Shown here one piece after another: positions 7,159 through 8,188 of a stretch of 8,188 nucleotides of DNA; position 1 is the first letter of the stretch, and the number at the start of each line of letters is the position of its first letter. Location: positions 1-8,188 of the forward strand of contig JADZDZ010000046.1 in the NCBI GenBank assembly GCA_020850785.1, given 5' to 3'. The notes beneath the pieces were generated by a model. The model saw only the letters and a list, made by a program, of their open reading frames with translations, was not told where the DNA came from and searched no databases. Origin of the DNA: Candidatus Sumerlaeota bacterium (GTDB lineage Bacteria; Sumerlaeota; Sumerlaeia; SLMS01). A program made the position numbers and the translations under genes.

Positions 7159-7941
7159 CTACTCCTGGCTCGCCCAGATGTAGACCATCACCTCGTGACG
7201 CGCGGGGAAGGTGGCCTTCTTTCCATCGTTCACCGGCGTCAACTCACCGCTGAAGAAAATGATCGGCTTGTCGGGCGTTGACTGCCCCTTGCTGTTGATT
7301 TCCACCTCGCTCTTGTTGGGCGCGAAGGGGCGGTCGATGGCGGTTAGTTTCAAGTCTGCGGAAATGAAGCAGTTCTTCTGCGGTTCGGCGACGGCAAGGA
7401 AACGTCCCGACAGTCGCACCGGTTCCGGGCGTGTCTGGGCGCGTGCCTCGCGCATGATCTGGTCGATGTTCACAATTTGCGCGTTCCATGCGCGCACCTG
7501 CTGGTAGGCGACCACGCCCTTCGCGGTGGAGCCGCGTTCCAGCGCGAGCTTGCGATTCCGCAGCGTCTCATCGAGCAGCTTGTATTCATCATCGGTCAGC
7601 AGGTTCGACTGCACGACAAAGATGTCGATGGCCATGGCCGGCTCCGCCTGATCAAGGCGCGAAACAAGGTCGCGCAGCAGCACGATCAATCGCTCGCGCT
7701 CCAGCGGGTCCTTGTAGCTTTCGGGAATGCGAACCATGATCGCGTTCGTCGCGTCGTCCGCCGTGATGTCGATGGTGCGCGTCGCGCCTGCGGGAAGCCC
7801 GGCAAGGATGTCGATGCGCTCAAGAATGAGCGACGGTTTCAGGTTCTTGACAAGGATGCGATCCTCCGTGCCGCGCTGAGCGGGGCAGAAAGATGCGATG
7901 AGGAGCATCAGGACGAGGGCTGCGGCTTGTAGGGGGCGCAT
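7159..7941 (-). CDS. Exported protein with a secretin N-domain-like (NolW-like) region, no secretin barrel
   Basis: A 260-residue protein with a clear signal peptide (MRPLQAAALVLMLLIASFCPA, cleavage likely after residue 21). The Cys at 19 follows Phe, so it is not a convincing lipobox. Residues 28-110 read like a secretin N1/N2 module: VKNL, a strand, DITADDATNAIMVRIP (58-73), then a helix ending LLRDLVSRLDQAEPAMAIDIFVV (88-110). This is the usual pattern of a short beta-alpha-beta domain in which TN-x-I-x-V precedes a helix ending in LD. Residues 111-170 are helical and charged; 176-260 are strand-rich (LSGRFLAV, IIFFSGEL, MVYIWAS). No GspD-type beta-barrel domain (PF00263) is encoded. The domain call is by pattern only; function is unknown, possibly an accessory to an envelope complex. 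The start is well supported by a perfect AGGAGG 7 bases upstream. It converges with the epimerase gene, leaving 11 bp between stop codons and no visible terminator. Confidence 0.72.
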   Translation of the reverse strand: MRPLQAAALVLMLLIASFCPAQRGTEDRILVKNLKPSLILERIDILAGLPAGATRTIDITADDATNAIMVRIPESYKDPLERERLIVLLRDLVSRLDQAEPAMAIDIFVVQSNLLTDDEYKLLDETLRNRKLALERGSTAKGVVAYQQVRAWNAQIVNIDQIMREARAQTRPEPVRLSGRFLAVAEPQKNCFISADLKLTAIDRPFAPNKSEVEINSKGQSTPDKPIIFFSGELTPVNDGKKATFPARHEVMVYIWASQE

Positions 7942-7948
7942 GGGGAAA

Positions 7949-7954
7949 CCTCCT
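7949..7954 (-). promoter_or_regulatory. Strong Shine-Dalgarno (AGGAGG) for the secretin-N-like gene
   Basis: The plus-strand bases read cctcct, giving AGGAGG on the minus strand with a 7-base spacer (TTTCCCC) to the ATG at 7941. This decides the start over the in-frame upstream ATG at 8010, which would put a 23-residue Pro-rich lead before the signal peptide. It is the strongest ribosome binding site in the window and contrasts with the weak or absent sites of the other genes. Confidence 0.8.
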
Positions 7955-8177
7955 GCGGGAAAGGGCACAAATCCGGGGAATTTGGGGGTGGTACGGGGCA
8001 TGAACGACAATCAAATTCGCGGGGGTTTGATGCGAATTCTCTTGCATGGGAGGGGGGCCATGACGACTCTAGCCTCAACTCTTGAGCAGGACCAAGGGCC
8101 GCCCGACAAGGGCGGCCCTTTGGCTTCTCTGGCGTCCTGCACAAGCACTCCCCCGCAGATCGGAAAGCGATAATCCC
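7955..8177. other. Intergenic region upstream of the secretin-N-like gene
   Basis: About 220 bp without a supported gene. It should hold the promoter of the leftward gene, but I saw only weak -35/-10 candidates (for example TTGATT at 8014-8009 with a poor -10 after 15 bp). The right part, 8074-8140, is dominated by inverted repeats described separately. Open frames on both strands here have no recognisable protein features and run through the hairpin. Confidence 0.4.
8092..8123 (+). terminator. GC-rich hairpin, probable intrinsic terminator or leader attenuator
   Basis: An 11-bp perfect stem (8094-8104 with 8110-8120) closes a 5-base loop (GACAA). CC at 8092-8093 can also pair with GG at 8122-8123 across a one-base bulge. 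On the plus strand the stem ends in CCCTTT and continues into pyrimidine-rich TTCTCT, a weak U-tract; on the minus strand no T-run follows. That favours termination of plus-strand transcription. No plus-strand gene ends just before it, so it may instead lie in the 5' leader of a gene starting near 8178, or end a short non-coding transcript. Confidence 0.6.
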
Positions 8178-8188
8178 ATGGCGAAGAA
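8178..8188 (+). CDS. Possible start of a plus-strand gene, cut by the right edge
   Basis: ATGGCGAAG opens at 8178 and runs off the edge after three full codons (Met-Ala-Lys). A purine-rich GGAAAG at 8162-8167 lies 10 bases upstream and could serve as ribosome binding site. ATG-GCG-AAG is a common bacterial protein start, and the strong hairpin about 55 bp upstream would fit a leader or the end of a preceding unit. With three codons the product cannot be identified. Confidence 0.25.

Noticed and set aside
7955..8173. Small plus-strand open frames (for example from 8000 to 8173) upstream of the right edge
   Set aside because: The translation is low-complexity and runs through the strong hairpin; no good ribosome binding site or domain pattern supports it.
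1..8188. CRISPR array, tRNA/rRNA genes, insertion sequence or phage features
   Set aside because: No spaced direct repeats, no cloverleaf-like segment, no transposase or terminal inverted repeats were seen anywhere in the window by eye.

Overview
The window is GC-rich bacterial DNA with tightly packed genes and long antisense shadow frames, as expected for high-GC codon usage. It carries four recognisable complete or partial protein families on both strands. The host cannot be fixed from this sequence. The mix of a DUF2298/YYY membrane protein with its Agl23-like partner, a GHL10-type secreted glycosidase and a renin-binding-protein-type epimerase suggests an under-cultured, glycan-oriented bacterium (for example PVC, Sumerlaeota or Hydrogenedentota-like). 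That assignment is inference.

Layout. Bases 1-4607 (minus strand) hold a two-gene unit. A very large polytopic membrane protein of the Chlor_Arch_YYY/DUF2298 family (1447 aa) is followed, with a one-base TGATG overlap, by the first 88 codons of a TIGR03663/Agl23-like membrane glycosyltransferase-related protein that runs off the left edge. Bases 4608-4799 are a divergent intergenic region. Bases 4800-7147 (plus strand) hold a probable two-gene operon: an exported GHL10-family (DUF187) glycoside hydrolase-like protein, then an N-acylglucosamine 2-epimerase with all its expected active-site residues. Bases 7159-7941 (minus strand) encode a 260-aa exported protein that looks like a secretin N-domain (NolW-like) without a secretin barrel. 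It converges tail to tail with the epimerase across 11 bp. Bases 7942-8188 are intergenic and contain a strong GC-rich hairpin nested in a longer complementary pair. A possible new plus-strand gene starts at 8178.

Functional reading. The minus-strand pair belongs to families that co-occur and resemble polyprenyl-phosphate-sugar-using membrane glycosyltransferases, so it probably acts in building or exporting a surface glycan. The plus-strand pair fits trimming of an extracytoplasmic glycan (relatives include the peptidoglycan-acting DigH of E. coli) followed by cytoplasmic GlcNAc/ManNAc interconversion. The two units sit back to back, which is compatible with a glycan build/recycle locus, but this link is inferred from position only.

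The most noteworthy items are the 5' end of the Agl23-like gene at the window edge, a helical soluble insertion of about 280 residues in the YYY protein, the stand-alone secretin-N-like protein, and the nested hairpin near the right end.
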